DNA of 64,000 nucleotides from Curtobacterium citreum (GCF_006715175.1 NZ_VFMQ01000001.1:992001-1056000); one strand, 5' to 3'. Positions 44,721-52,445 are shown, counted from the first letter of the stretch. Translations and numbers: made by a program. Notes: generated from the sequence alone by a model not told the origin.

Positions 44721-45937
44721 CCGCGGACACGATCGGCGTCGGCCTGGTCTCGGTCGGGTGGATGGGGCGGTTGCACTCCCGCGCCTACCGCGCCCTGCCC
44801 GACCACTTCCCAGAGCTCGGTGTGCAGCCGCGGCTCGTCGTCGCGGCGGATCCCGTCGAGGCCGCCCGCGACCAGGCGCTCGAGCGGCTGGGGTACGAGC
44901 GCGCGGTCGCCGACTGGCGCGAGGTCCTCGCCGACCCCGAGGTCGACGTGGTGTCGATCTGCTCGCCGAACTTCCTGCACCGCGAGGTGGCCGTCGCCGC
45001 GGCGGAGGCGGACAAGCCGTTCTGGATCGAGAAGCCGATGGGCCGGTACGCGAGCGACTCGCGGCAGATCCACGAGGCCGTCCAACGCGCGGGCGTGATC
45101 ACGAGCGTCGGCTTCAACTACCGGCACGCCCCCGCGATCCAACGGGCCCGCGAGCTCGTCCGGAGCGGTCGGCTCGGACGGATCACGAACGTCCGCGGGG
45201 CGCTCCTCGCCGACTACTCGTCCGACCCCGCAGCGCCGCTCACCTGGCGCTTCGAGCGTGAACGGGCCGGCTCCGGGGTCCTCGGCGACCTGCTGTCGCA
45301 CGGCCTCGACCTGGCGCAGTACGTCGTCGGTCGGATCGCGAGCGTGACCGCCCTCGCCGAGACGTTCATCGAGACCCGTCCGCGCCCCGGGCGGGGGATC
45401 GTGGACCGGACGGCGGCGGCGACGGGTGAGCACGGCCCGGTCGAGAACGAGGACTACGCCGCCCTGCTGTTCCGCTTCGAGGACGGCGCGGTCGGCACGA
45501 TGGACTCGAGCCGGGTGATGCGCGGGCCGCACGCCGAGTACGCGCTCGAGGTGTACGGGACGAAGGGGTCCGTCCGCTGGGACTTCCAACGCCTGAACGA
45601 ACTCGACGTCTTCCTCGACGGACAAGAGGTGGCGGGCTACACGACGCACCTCGTCGCTCCGGGGGACGGCGAGTTCGCCCGCTTCCAGCCGGGCGCCGGG
45701 ACCGCGATGGGGTACGACGACCTCAAGACGATCGAGGCCGCGCAGTTCGTCGCGAGCGTCCGCCGCGGGGAGCAGCTCGCACCGTCGGTCGCCGACGGCC
45801 TGGCGGCCGCGTCGATCGTGGAGGCGGCGGAGGCCTCGCTCGCCGACGGGGCGTGGCACGACGTGGCGCGCGTCGACGGGCCGCTCACCTACCGGGCGGC
45901 GACACCGGTGCTGGAGACGCACCGAGAAGCGGACTGA
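44717..45937 (+). CDS. Second Gfo/Idh/MocA family oxidoreductase of the inositol operon
   Basis: A 406-residue NAD(P)-dependent oxidoreductase. The Rossmann motif VGLVSVGWMGRLHSRAYRAL is at the N-terminus, then the WIEKPMGRYASDSRQIHEAV signature and GVLGDLLSHGLDLAQYVVG with the catalytic Asp/His. It is longer than iolG and clearly a different subfamily; it may oxidise another inositol isomer or an inositol derivative. It is the last gene of the series, coupled by ATGA, and its stop codon lies inside the terminator stem. Confidence 0.88.
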   Translation: MTADTIGVGLVSVGWMGRLHSRAYRALPDHFPELGVQPRLVVAADPVEAARDQALERLGYERAVADWREVLADPEVDVVSICSPNFLHREVAVAAAEADKPFWIEKPMGRYASDSRQIHEAVQRAGVITSVGFNYRHAPAIQRARELVRSGRLGRITNVRGALLADYSSDPAAPLTWRFERERAGSGVLGDLLSHGLDLAQYVVGRIASVTALAETFIETRPRPGRGIVDRTAAATGEHGPVENEDYAALLFRFEDGAVGTMDSSRVMRGPHAEYALEVYGTKGSVRWDFQRLNELDVFLDGQEVAGYTTHLVAPGDGEFARFQPGAGTAMGYDDLKTIEAAQFVASVRRGEQLAPSVADGLAAASIVEAAEASLADGAWHDVARVDGPLTYRAATPVLETHREAD

Positions 45938-45972
45938 AGGCGTGGTGCAGGCTGGCACCGCGCCTCCAGTCC
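45931..45972 (+). terminator. Terminator of the inositol operon
   Basis: An 18-bp stem (45931-45948 with 45955-45972) carries two G-U type pairs and a 6-nt loop. The stop codon of the last gene (45935-45937) is part of the left arm. It shares GCCTCCAGTCC with the dispersed GCCTCC-type hairpins. Confidence 0.75.
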
Positions 45973-46003
45973 GTCTCGGGGAGACTTCTGGACCGGCGCT
46001 TGT

Positions 46004-46019
46004 TAGTATGTAATGACAA
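46004..46019 (+). promoter_or_regulatory. Promoter and GntR-type operator of the tautomerase gene
   Basis: TAGTAT (46004-46009) is a -10 candidate, and ATGTAATGACAA (46008-46019) overlaps it. The core TGTAATGACA is identical to that before iolC. The ribosome binding site AGGAGG lies at 46031-46036. Confidence 0.6.
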
Positions 46020-46040
46020 AGTCCCGAACCAGGAGGCACC

Positions 46041-46448
46041 ATGCCGCTCGTCCGTATCGACCTCGCCACCGGCCGCACCCCCGAGCAGGTCCGCGCGATC
46101 GCCGACGCGATCCACACCGCCATCGTCTCGGAGTACGGCATCCCGGAGCGCGACCGCTTCCAGGTGATCACCGAGCACCCGGCACAGCAGATCATCGCGC
46201 AGGACGCCGGCCTCGGCTTCGAGCGCACCGAGGGCGTCGTGATCATCCAGGTCTTCACGCAGCGCGGCCGCAGCGACGAGGCGAAGCAGGGCCTCTACCG
46301 TGCCGTGCACGACCGGCTCACCGAGGCCGGCGTCGCGAGCGAGGACGTCTTCATCGGCTACGTCGAGAACGGCCCGCAGGACTGGTCGTTCGGGTTCGGC
46401 CGCGCCCAGTACGTCACCGGCGAGCTCGGCGTCCCCTCCGCGAGCTGA
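46041..46448 (+). CDS. Tautomerase family protein
   Basis: A 135-residue protein of the 4-oxalocrotonate tautomerase superfamily, longer-subunit type. After removal of Met the N-terminal residue is the catalytic proline (MPLVRIDLATGRTPEQVRAI). A conserved C-terminal segment VFIGYVENGPQDWSFGFG is typical of the long form. Such enzymes act on enol or keto acids, or as 5-carboxymethyl-type isomerases. Because it carries the same operator as the inositol operon and lies between it and gntR, it may act on an inositol intermediate; this is inference. Confidence 0.88.
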   Translation: MPLVRIDLATGRTPEQVRAIADAIHTAIVSEYGIPERDRFQVITEHPAQQIIAQDAGLGFERTEGVVIIQVFTQRGRSDEAKQGLYRAVHDRLTEAGVASEDVFIGYVENGPQDWSFGFGRAQYVTGELGVPSAS

Positions 46449-46481
46449 CCCGTCCCGGCTCTGTCGGGACCGTCGCACGAC

Positions 46482-47240
46482 CTACTTGTCGACGAGGGTG
46501 ACCTCGAACGAGTAGCGGTCCGGGCGGTAGCAGTGCACGCCGTACTCCACCGCCCGGCCCGACGCGTCGTACGCCGTCCGGCTCATCGTGAGCACCGGGT
46601 CGCCGTCCTCGATCTCGAGCAGGTCGGCCTCGTCGCCGGTCGCCGCACGGGCACCGATCCGCTGCTTCGCGACCCGCATCGTCACGCCCCGGCCGCGCAG
46701 CAGCTGGTACAGGCCGTGCGCCTGCAGGTCGGTGTCGGTGATGTCGGTGAACTCCGGCGGCAGGTAGTTCTCGAGCACCGCCATCGGCACGTCCTCGGCG
46801 AACCGCACCCGGCGGATGTGGGCGACGACCGTGCCGGGGGCGACGCCGAGCGCCTCGGCCACGACGTCCGAGGCCGGCACGTCGTTCCGTTCCAGCAGCT
46901 TCGTCGTCGGCACCTGCGACCCCTGCGCCAGGTCGTCGTACAGGCTCGTCAGCTCGACCTTGCGCGTGACCGGGCCGTGCACGACCTGCGTGCCGATGCC
47001 GCGCCGACGCACGAGCAGCCCCTTGTCGACGAGGTCCTGGATCGCCCTGCGGATCGTCGGCCGCGACAGGCCCAGGCGTTCCCCGAGGGCGATCTCGTTC
47101 TCGAGCCGAGCACCGGGGGGCAGGACACCCGAGCGGATCGTCTCCTCGATGCGCGAGGCGACCTGGAAGTACAGGGGCATCGGACCCGACCGGTCCAGGT
47201 CCAGGAACAGGTCGGACGGCAGCTGGCCCTCGTTGGTCAT
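46482..47240 (-). CDS. GntR family transcriptional regulator, UTRA (HutC) type
   Basis: A 252-residue regulator. The N-terminal winged helix has PLYFQVASRIEETIRSGVLP, the recognition helix region GERLGLSRPTIRRAIQDLVDKG, and the wing LLVRRRGIGTQVV. The C-terminal UTRA domain (about 95-250) has DVVAEALGVAPGTVVAHIRRVRFAEDVPMA and binds a small-molecule effector. The start at 47240 follows AAGGA on the minus strand. Its own promoter contains TTGTCGTGACAA, related to the sites before iolC and the tautomerase, so it is the likely repressor of the inositol genes and of itself. Confidence 0.9.
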   Translation of the reverse strand: MTNEGQLPSDLFLDLDRSGPMPLYFQVASRIEETIRSGVLPPGARLENEIALGERLGLSRPTIRRAIQDLVDKGLLVRRRGIGTQVVHGPVTRKVELTSLYDDLAQGSQVPTTKLLERNDVPASDVVAEALGVAPGTVVAHIRRVRFAEDVPMAVLENYLPPEFTDITDTDLQAHGLYQLLRGRGVTMRVAKQRIGARAATGDEADLLEIEDGDPVLTMSRTAYDASGRAVEYGVHCYRPDRYSFEVTLVDK

Positions 47241-47283
47241 CGCGGTCCTTCGGGAAGACGGGGTCGGCGACAGCGCCGGACGG

Positions 47284-47297
47284 ATTGTCGTGACAAT
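47284..47297. promoter_or_regulatory. Operator before gntR
   Basis: ATTGTCGTGACAAT is palindromic over 6-bp half sites with 2 central bases. Its core TGTCGTGACA matches the TGTAATGACA cores at 34267 and 46009 in eight of ten positions. It lies about 44 bp upstream of the gntR start, and TATTGT on the minus strand within it could be the -10. Confidence 0.6.
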
Positions 47298-47335
47298 ACC
47301 ACCGCGCTGTGCGGCTCCTCGGCGGCCCGCTGGCG

Positions 47336-48010
47336 TCAGTCGGCGAAGATCATCGGGCGGTTCGACAGGCGCGGCTGCCGCGGCTGCGTCGTCGCCCGTG
47401 GCTGCTCGGCACGCGGTCGGACCGGCGCGATGTGCACGCGCGTCGCCGCCCCGAGCGCCTCGACCGTGTCGCACCCGTGCTGGCCGGCGGCGTGCACGAC
47501 GATCGCGGCGCAGGCCTCGGCGTCCGCGGCCGCGTCGTGGTGCTGGAAACCGACGTACCCCGCTGCCCGGGCGGCCATCGGCAGGCGGTAGGACTCGAGC
47601 GCGTAGGTCTTGCGGGCCACCTGCAGGGAGCACAGCGAGTGGTGCTCGGCCAGCTCGGTGCCCGTGGCGGAGCACCCGCCGGCGATCACGCCCATGTCGA
47701 AGCGGGCGTTGTGCGCGACGAGGACGTCCCCCTCGGCGAAGGCCACGATGTCCGCGTACTGCTCCGCCCAGCCCTTCGCGCCGACGACGTCCGACGCGAC
47801 GATGCCGTGGATGCGCGTGTTCCACTCCAGGAAGGCGTCGTGCCCGGTCGGCGGCTGGATGAACCACGACGCCCGATCGACGACCCGGCCGCCGCGGACC
47901 TTGACGAGTCCGACGGAGCAGGCGCTGGCGGGCGAGCTGTTCGCGGTCTCGAAGTCGATCGCGGTGAAGTTCAACGGCACGGGCCCGATCGTCGCACGGG
48001 GTTCCGACAT
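47336..48010 (-). CDS. 3'-5' exonuclease, DnaQ/DEDDh type
   Basis: A 224-residue protein with the three exonuclease motifs of DEDDh enzymes: FTAIDFETANSSPASACSVG (Exo I, Asp-Glu), LVAHNARFDMGVI (Exo II, Asp) and QHHDAAADAEACAAIV (Exo III, His-x4-Asp). The C-terminal 40 residues are Arg/Pro/Gln-rich and probably disordered. Members range from polymerase III proofreading subunits to RNase T-like trimming enzymes, and the exact role is not clear. ATG 48010 follows a G-rich ribosome binding site. Confidence 0.87.
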   Translation of the reverse strand: MSEPRATIGPVPLNFTAIDFETANSSPASACSVGLVKVRGGRVVDRASWFIQPPTGHDAFLEWNTRIHGIVASDVVGAKGWAEQYADIVAFAEGDVLVAHNARFDMGVIAGGCSATGTELAEHHSLCSLQVARKTYALESYRLPMAARAAGYVGFQHHDAAADAEACAAIVVHAAGQHGCDTVEALGAATRVHIAPVRPRAEQPRATTQPRQPRLSNRPMIFAD

Positions 48011-48048
48011 CCCCCCGTCGTGCCCTCGGCGTTGCGGCCACCGGGCGG

Positions 48049-48054
48049 TAGCGT
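48049..48054 (+). promoter_or_regulatory. -10 element of the 48062 gene (TAGCGT)
   Basis: GGTAGCGT ends 7 nt before GTG 48062. This is a leaderless arrangement. Confidence 0.5.
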
Positions 48055-48061
48055 CCGGAGC

Positions 48062-48616
48062 GTGACCGCGACCACCACGCCCCCGCTCGTCCTGCTGCTG
48101 CCCGGCGCCGGCTACGGCCGTCAGGCGCCGCTGCTGTGGTGGTCGCACGCGATAGCCGCCGGGTACGGCGCCGAGGTCGTCGCGCCCACCTGGGCGGTCG
48201 ACGCCGCCGCGAAGGCCGACCCGGTCGCGTTCGTCGAGGGCGCCATCGTGACTGCGCTCGACGGCCGCATGCCCGACCTGGTCGTCGCGAAGTCCTTCGG
48301 CTCGTACGCGCTCCCGTGGGCGGTCCGCCACGGCGTCGACTGCGTCTGGCTGACCCCTGTCCTCACCGACGGCACGGTGGCCGCCGCCCTCGCCGGATGC
48401 GGCTCTGGATCCCTCGCGGTCGGCGGCTCCGCCGACCCGCTCTGGGTGCCGTCCGCGGTCGGCACGACCCGTGCCGGGCTGCACACCGTCGACGGGGCCG
48501 ACCACGCGCTCGAGGTGACCGGTGACTGGCGACGCTCGCAGCGCCTCCAGTCCGACGTCCTGGAACTCGTGGACCGCCGGATCCGCACCCTGGCGTCCGG
48601 AGGCGACCCGTCGTAG
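48062..48616 (+). CDS. Alpha/beta-hydrolase-like protein
   Basis: A 184-residue protein with the start of an alpha/beta-hydrolase fold. PLVLLLPGAGYGRQAP gives the first strand and oxyanion region. The expected nucleophile elbow is replaced by LVVAKSFGSYALP (x-S-x-G with Lys before Ser). Later SADPLWVP and VDGADHALEV could supply the acid and the histidine (ADHAL). It is shorter than most hydrolases, like small RBBP9/YdeN-type members. The activity is not certain. Confidence 0.75.
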   Translation: MTATTTPPLVLLLPGAGYGRQAPLLWWSHAIAAGYGAEVVAPTWAVDAAAKADPVAFVEGAIVTALDGRMPDLVVAKSFGSYALPWAVRHGVDCVWLTPVLTDGTVAAALAGCGSGSLAVGGSADPLWVPSAVGTTRAGLHTVDGADHALEVTGDWRRSQRLQSDVLELVDRRIRTLASGGDPS

Positions 48617-48619
48617 ATT
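48614..48619 (+). promoter_or_regulatory. -10 element of the small membrane protein gene (TAGATT)
   Basis: TAGATT overlaps the previous stop codon (TAG) and ends 6 nt before ATG 48626. This is a leaderless start. Confidence 0.5.
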
Positions 48620-48625
48620 CAGCGC

Positions 48626-48826
48626 ATGGGGGAGTCTGACGGCATCGACGAGCTGCTGGCGCGCGCCCGACGCGTCGAGGCGGAACCGCGGACCGCGCGA
48701 CGCGCGGTGGGTCTCGGGACGGCGCTCGTCGCGAGCGGGGTCACCATCGCGGTGATCGTCTCGGGGACGGCGTACGGACTCTGGATCACCTTCTGGGGGC
48801 TCCTCATGTCCGCTTGGCCGTCCTGA
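48626..48826 (+). CDS. Small single-pass membrane protein
   Basis: A 66-residue hypothetical protein. A charged helix (GIDELLARARRVEAEPRTARRA) is followed by a membrane segment of about 30 residues (LGTALVASGVTIAVIVSGTA and on), ending in LMSAWPS. The TAGATT hexamer at 6 nt and normal codon bias support it as a real gene. No function is known. Confidence 0.65.
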   Translation: MGESDGIDELLARARRVEAEPRTARRAVGLGTALVASGVTIAVIVSGTAYGLWITFWGLLMSAWPS

Positions 48827-48873
48827 CCGACCGGCCTGGAGGATCGGGGTCGGCTCCGGCGGGCGGCCGCCGG

Positions 48874-48879
48874 TAGGCT
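48874..48879 (+). promoter_or_regulatory. -10 element of ychF (TAGGCT)
   Basis: CGGTAGGCT ends 8 nt before GTG 48888. There is no Shine-Dalgarno sequence. Confidence 0.55.
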
Positions 48880-48887
48880 GTCCTCCC

Positions 48888-49961
48888 GTGGCTCTCACCA
48901 TCGGAATCGTCGGTCTCCCGAACGTCGGCAAGTCGACCCTGTTCAACGCCCTGACCAAGAACCAGGTCCTCGCCGCGAACTACCCCTTCGCGACGATCGA
49001 ACCGAACGTCGGCGTGGTGAACCTGCCCGACCCGCGGCTCGACCAGCTCGCGACGCTCTTCGGGTCCGAGAAGACCGTGCCCGCGCCGGTGTCGTTCGTC
49101 GACATCGCCGGCATCGTCAAGGGCGCCAGCGAGGGGGAGGGGCTCGGCAACAAGTTCCTCGCGAACATCCGCGAGGCCGACGCCATCGCGCAGGTCGTCC
49201 GCGGCTTCACCGACGACGACGTCGTGCACGTGGCGAACAAGGTCTCGCCGAAGGACGACCTCGAGGTCATCAACACCGAGCTGATCCTCGCCGACCTCGA
49301 GACCATCGAGAAGGCGCTGCCCCGGTACGAGAAGATCGTCAAGCTCAAGCAGGCCGAGCCGATCGTGCTCGAGACCGCGCGCGCCGCGAAGGAGATCCTC
49401 GAGCAGGGCACGCTGCTGTCCGCCGCGACGATCGACCTCGCGCCGATCGCCGAACTCGGGCTGCTCTCGGCCAAGCCGTTCATCTTCGTCTTCAACGTCG
49501 ACGAGGCGATCCTGACCGACGAGTCCCGCAAGGCCGAGCTCGCCGCGCTCGTCGCCCCCGCGCAGGCCGTGTTCCTCGACGCCCAGGTCGAGTCGGAGCT
49601 GATCGACCTCGACCCCGCCGACGCCGCCGAGCTGCTGGAGTCCACCGGGCAGACCGAGTCCGGGCTCGACCAGCTCGCGCGCATCGGCTTCGACACCCTC
49701 GGGCTGCAGACCTACCTGACGGCCGGGCCGAAGGAGTCGCGGGCGTGGACGATCGGCAAGGGGTGGAAGGCGCCCCAGGCTGCCGGCGTGATCCACACCG
49801 ACTTCGAGAAGGGCTTCATCAAGGCCGAGGTCATCTCGTTCGAGGACCTCATGGCGACCGGCTCGATCGCCGAGGCGCGCGCTGCCGGCAAGGCCCGGAT
49901 CGAGGGCAAGGACTACGTCATGCAGGACGGCGACGTGGTGGAGTTCCGCTTCAACAACTGA
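48888..49961 (+). CDS. ychF: Redox-regulated ATPase YchF (OLA1 family)
   Basis: A P-loop protein of 357 residues, the universal ribosome-associated YchF/OLA1 family that prefers ATP. G1 is IGIVGLPNVGKSTLFNAL and G3 is FVDIAGIVKGASEGEGLGNKFL. The G4 position reads FIFVFNVDEA (NxxE in place of NKxD), the reason for the ATP preference. The TGS domain at the C-terminus includes ESRAWTIGKGWKAPQAAGVI and MQDGDVVEFRFN. The length is typical. It is convergent with the TetR gene, 33 nt apart. Confidence 0.96.
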   Translation: MALTIGIVGLPNVGKSTLFNALTKNQVLAANYPFATIEPNVGVVNLPDPRLDQLATLFGSEKTVPAPVSFVDIAGIVKGASEGEGLGNKFLANIREADAIAQVVRGFTDDDVVHVANKVSPKDDLEVINTELILADLETIEKALPRYEKIVKLKQAEPIVLETARAAKEILEQGTLLSAATIDLAPIAELGLLSAKPFIFVFNVDEAILTDESRKAELAALVAPAQAVFLDAQVESELIDLDPADAAELLESTGQTESGLDQLARIGFDTLGLQTYLTAGPKESRAWTIGKGWKAPQAAGVIHTDFEKGFIKAEVISFEDLMATGSIAEARAAGKARIEGKDYVMQDGDVVEFRFNN

Positions 49962-49994
49962 TCGAGCGGGCGACCTGGGTGCGGTTGCGCGGGG

Positions 49995-50630
49995 TCAGAC
50001 CGTCTCGAGCGCGTCCAGGTCCCACACCGGCGGCACGTACGCGCGTGACCACCCCTCGCGCAGCCGGGTGACCGCCCGGTCGAACGACTCGAGCAGGTCC
50101 ATCTCCGGCCGGACCATCGACTGCAGCTGCAGTCCCTCGTAGGTCGCGAGCAGCTGCTCGGCGCCCCGCGCCGGCTCCATGGTGTCCGGCTCGCGCCCGA
50201 CCTCGACGTCGTGCTGCAGCGCCTGCTGCACGAACGCGTGGAAGCGCCGCCACCGCACGTACAGCATCGGTGCGAGCGGGTGGTGCGGCGTCGCGGCGAT
50301 GTTGAGCGTGGACGTCAGGAAGCGCATGAGCGACGGATCGGCCACGTTCGCTCCGACGATCGCGCGCAGGAACACGACGGTGCCGCTGCGCTCCGCGATC
50401 GGCATGAGCGGCAGGGTCCGCTGCTCGTTCCACTGGTCGATCGTCGCGAGCAGGAGCCCGTCCCACGTGGGGAACACCTCGGTCACGATGTCGATCGGGT
50501 GACCGGACTCCGTCGCGACGTGCTCGAACGCGACCTCGTGCAGGGCGCGGACGCGGAGCACGCGGATCATCGCCCCGACCACCTCGACTCGGAGGCGCGC
50601 GGCAGCATCGGCGGGGGCGACGGGGAGCAT
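49995..50630 (-). CDS. TetR family transcriptional regulator
   Basis: A 211-residue repressor-type protein. The N-terminal helix-turn-helix lies at about 12-62 (VVGAMIRVLRVRALHEVAFE, then a recognition helix DIVTEVFPTWDGLLLATI). The rest is the helical ligand-binding domain with PLAPMLYVRWRRFHAFVQQ. The helix-turn-helix is weaker than in typical members (ATESGHPIDIV), so the class is assigned with moderate confidence. Its target is unknown. The upstream neighbour on the other strand is the small gene at 50739. Confidence 0.72.
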   Translation of the reverse strand: MLPVAPADAAARLRVEVVGAMIRVLRVRALHEVAFEHVATESGHPIDIVTEVFPTWDGLLLATIDQWNEQRTLPLMPIAERSGTVVFLRAIVGANVADPSLMRFLTSTLNIAATPHHPLAPMLYVRWRRFHAFVQQALQHDVEVGREPDTMEPARGAEQLLATYEGLQLQSMVRPEMDLLESFDRAVTRLREGWSRAYVPPVWDLDALETV

Positions 50631-50738
50631 GTCACCAGTCCACCCGGTGTCCGTCCGGGGAGCTACCCCCAGAACAGGCCGTGCCCGAGTGGGGGACGAA
50701 CCTGGGGACGCCCGGAAGTGGGGGCGTTGGATGGTGGC

Positions 50739-51092
50739 ATGAAGTACGTGGTCTACGGAGACAACCGGGTGATGACCGGCACTGCGATCGCCGAAGCGGT
50801 GCTCGCCTACGCCGCTGCGCTCGGTGAGAACGGGACGACGGACATCGTCGAGATCCCGAGTGCCGACGCCGAGGGGTTCAGCACGACCGCTGAGGTCCTG
50901 CTCGGCCCGGCGTCGCAGATCATGGTCGAGGACGCACCCGACGACGAGCTCGAGCCGGAGGACGAGGACCTGGTCAACGAGCTGGTCCGTCGTACGGCTG
51001 CGGTCGGTGGGGGACGCTTCGCCGACGCCGCCTCGTCGCACTCCGACGAGCCCGAGGCGCGGAAGCTCCGCACGCAGCCGCCCACCCCCTGA
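50739..51092 (+). CDS. Small acidic protein of unknown function, paralogue of 52549-52878
   Basis: A 117-residue protein that I do not recognise. It aligns end to end with the protein at 52549: MKYVVYGDNRVMTGTAIAEA against MKYIHYDANLILTGDLIADA, then AVLAYAAALGENGTTD, VLLGPASQ and the acidic APDDELEPEDEDLV. TTGGAT (50727-50732) ends 6 nt before the ATG. The pair brackets the toxin-antitoxin genes. The repeated DDELEPED block may be a protein-binding or metal-binding segment, but this is a guess. Confidence 0.72.
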   Translation: MKYVVYGDNRVMTGTAIAEAVLAYAAALGENGTTDIVEIPSADAEGFSTTAEVLLGPASQIMVEDAPDDELEPEDEDLVNELVRRTAAVGGGRFADAASSHSDEPEARKLRTQPPTP

Positions 51093-51129
51093 CCTGCCCC
51101 GGCGGGCGCCGTTCCGCTACGGTGTCGCC

Positions 51130-51591
51130 ATGTCGTACGTCGTCGACTTCGTCACCGTCTCCACCGCGGGCCTGGAGTCCTCACCGCACGCCGAGGCCCT
51201 CGCCGGACTCCGGGCGAACGAGGCGCGGTACTTCCGGAACAAGTACGACCACGTGTTCACGACGGAGCCGGCGGCAGAGGTTCCCGAGCTCGTCGAGTAC
51301 GTCGCCCGGATCCTGCGCGAGGAGCGGAGCATCGAGATCTCGTCGCCCGTGCTCGAGGCGACGCAGTTCGAGGTCGAGGGACTCCGGTGGACCTACGTGT
51401 TCCACGAGTCGGGCCTGTCGATCAACGTCCTCTACGCTCTCGAGCCCGGCGGGAAACGGGCGGTCGGCTTCAAGCTCTCCGACGGCATGGACGAGCCCGA
51501 GGAATTGAGCGCGTTCAAGTTCGCGCGGCAGCGGTCGAAGCTCGCCGGGACGATCCGCGGCTCGTACTTCGTCATCAAGAACGAGTACTGA
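51130..51591 (+). CDS. Hypothetical protein
   Basis: A 153-residue protein that I do not recognise. It is rich in beta-strand-like segments (ATQFEVEGLRWTYVFHESGL, SINVLYALEPGGKRAVGFKL) with a basic C-terminal helix (AFKFARQRSKLAGTIRGSYF). TACGGT (51118-51123) ends 6 nt before the ATG, so the gene is probably expressed from a leaderless message. It is convergent with the HEPN gene, with 7 nt between the stops. Confidence 0.65.
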   Translation: MSYVVDFVTVSTAGLESSPHAEALAGLRANEARYFRNKYDHVFTTEPAAEVPELVEYVARILREERSIEISSPVLEATQFEVEGLRWTYVFHESGLSINVLYALEPGGKRAVGFKLSDGMDEPEELSAFKFARQRSKLAGTIRGSYFVIKNEY

Positions 51592-51598
51592 CCCGACG

Positions 51599-51973
51599 TC
51601 AGCCGACGACCGCCAGGATGACGGCCGGGATTCGGTGCTCCACGACGTCCCAGACGATCTCTTTCCTCGCGCGTCGGTCGTCGTGCGACAAGATGTTCCG
51701 AGTCCGGCGCACCGCTGCCAGCGAGAGATCTGCCGGGAGCATCGCGAGCCGGTCGTCCGGAAGGCGTCCCAGCAGATCATCGAAGTGGATGACGACGGCT
51801 TCGGCGGCGCGGTAGGTCAGGCTGCGTGCTTCGTCGAACTCCGAGCGGCCGCGGTCGACGATCATGGAACACTCCGCGAGCAGGTCCAACAGGCCGTCGC
51901 GGACGGCGGGCCAGCGATTCAGGTCCGCCGTGTGCGGATCTCGCGGACGCGGACGGAACCGTTCGTCGCTCAC
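51599..51973 (-). CDS. HEPN domain toxin (HepT/DUF86-like ribonuclease)
   Basis: A 124-residue helical protein. The HEPN catalytic motif R-x4-H is at R92-H97 (RRTRNILSHDD). HEPN proteins of MNT/HEPN modules cleave RNA and are kept inactive by AMPylation of a tyrosine two residues after the histidine. Here that position is Asp (HDD), so the classical modification site is missing. The upstream gene is the cognate nucleotidyltransferase, and its TGA overlaps this GTG (GTGA). A toxin role is inferred from motif and pairing. Confidence 0.8.
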   Translation of the reverse strand: MSDERFRPRPRDPHTADLNRWPAVRDGLLDLLAECSMIVDRGRSEFDEARSLTYRAAEAVVIHFDDLLGRLPDDRLAMLPADLSLAAVRRTRNILSHDDRRARKEIVWDVVEHRIPAVILAVVG

Positions 51974-52434
51974 AACGGCACCGCCTCGTCGAGCACGTGC
52001 CGGAACGCGTCGTCACCGTCGAGGTCGTCGGTGAGCAGGTCGGTCGTGAATCCGGTGATCGTCTCGACCTCGTGGGCGAACCCACCGAGATCGAACAACG
52101 AGGCGTCCGGGGTCAGGGACACGAGCAGGTCGATGTCGCTGTCCTCGTGGTCCTGACCGCGCACAGCAGAGCCGAACACGCGGACGTTCGTGAGGTGGTG
52201 CCGTTCAGCGGCGCGCAGGATGTCGTCCGCGTACACCGCGAGCGGGATGCTCGGACGGACGCGGGCGGCGCGCAGCAGTCGTGCCAGCGTCTCACCGCGG
52301 GGTTGCTTGCGGCCACTCTCGTACGCGGAGATGGTCGGCTGCTGCATCCCGGCAGCCGAGGCGAGCGCGCTCTGCGACATGCCGACGTCCTCGCGCGCGG
52401 CACGCAGGAGGTCAGCGGCCCGATCGATGCGCAT
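51970..52434 (-). CDS. Antitoxin: XRE helix-turn-helix fused to MNT nucleotidyltransferase
   Basis: A 154-residue two-domain protein. The N-terminal XRE helix-turn-helix (about 5-58) has VGMSQSALASAAGMQQPTIS and AYESGRKQPRGETLARLL. The C-terminal minimal nucleotidyltransferase has VRVFGSAVRGQDHEDSDIDL with G88-S89 and the metal aspartates D100 and D102. It should AMPylate the HEPN partner and repress the operon. A 15-bp palindrome overlaps its -10 element. Fusion of the DNA-binding domain to the antitoxin is a less usual arrangement than separate genes. Confidence 0.85.
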   Translation of the reverse strand: MRIDRAADLLRAAREDVGMSQSALASAAGMQQPTISAYESGRKQPRGETLARLLRAARVRPSIPLAVYADDILRAAERHHLTNVRVFGSAVRGQDHEDSDIDLLVSLTPDASLFDLGGFAHEVETITGFTTDLLTDDLDGDDAFRHVLDEAVPL

Positions 52435-52445
52435 GGTGCGTCCCC

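Noticed and set aside
36301..45937. Frameshifts or pseudogenes in the iol operon
   Set aside because: All ten genes were followed through, and their ends, overlaps and motifs are intact.
43598..46258. 886-residue minus-strand frame across the end of the inositol operon
   Set aside because: It runs antisense to three clear genes and to the tautomerase. The sequence is Arg/Ala/Ser-rich without domains.
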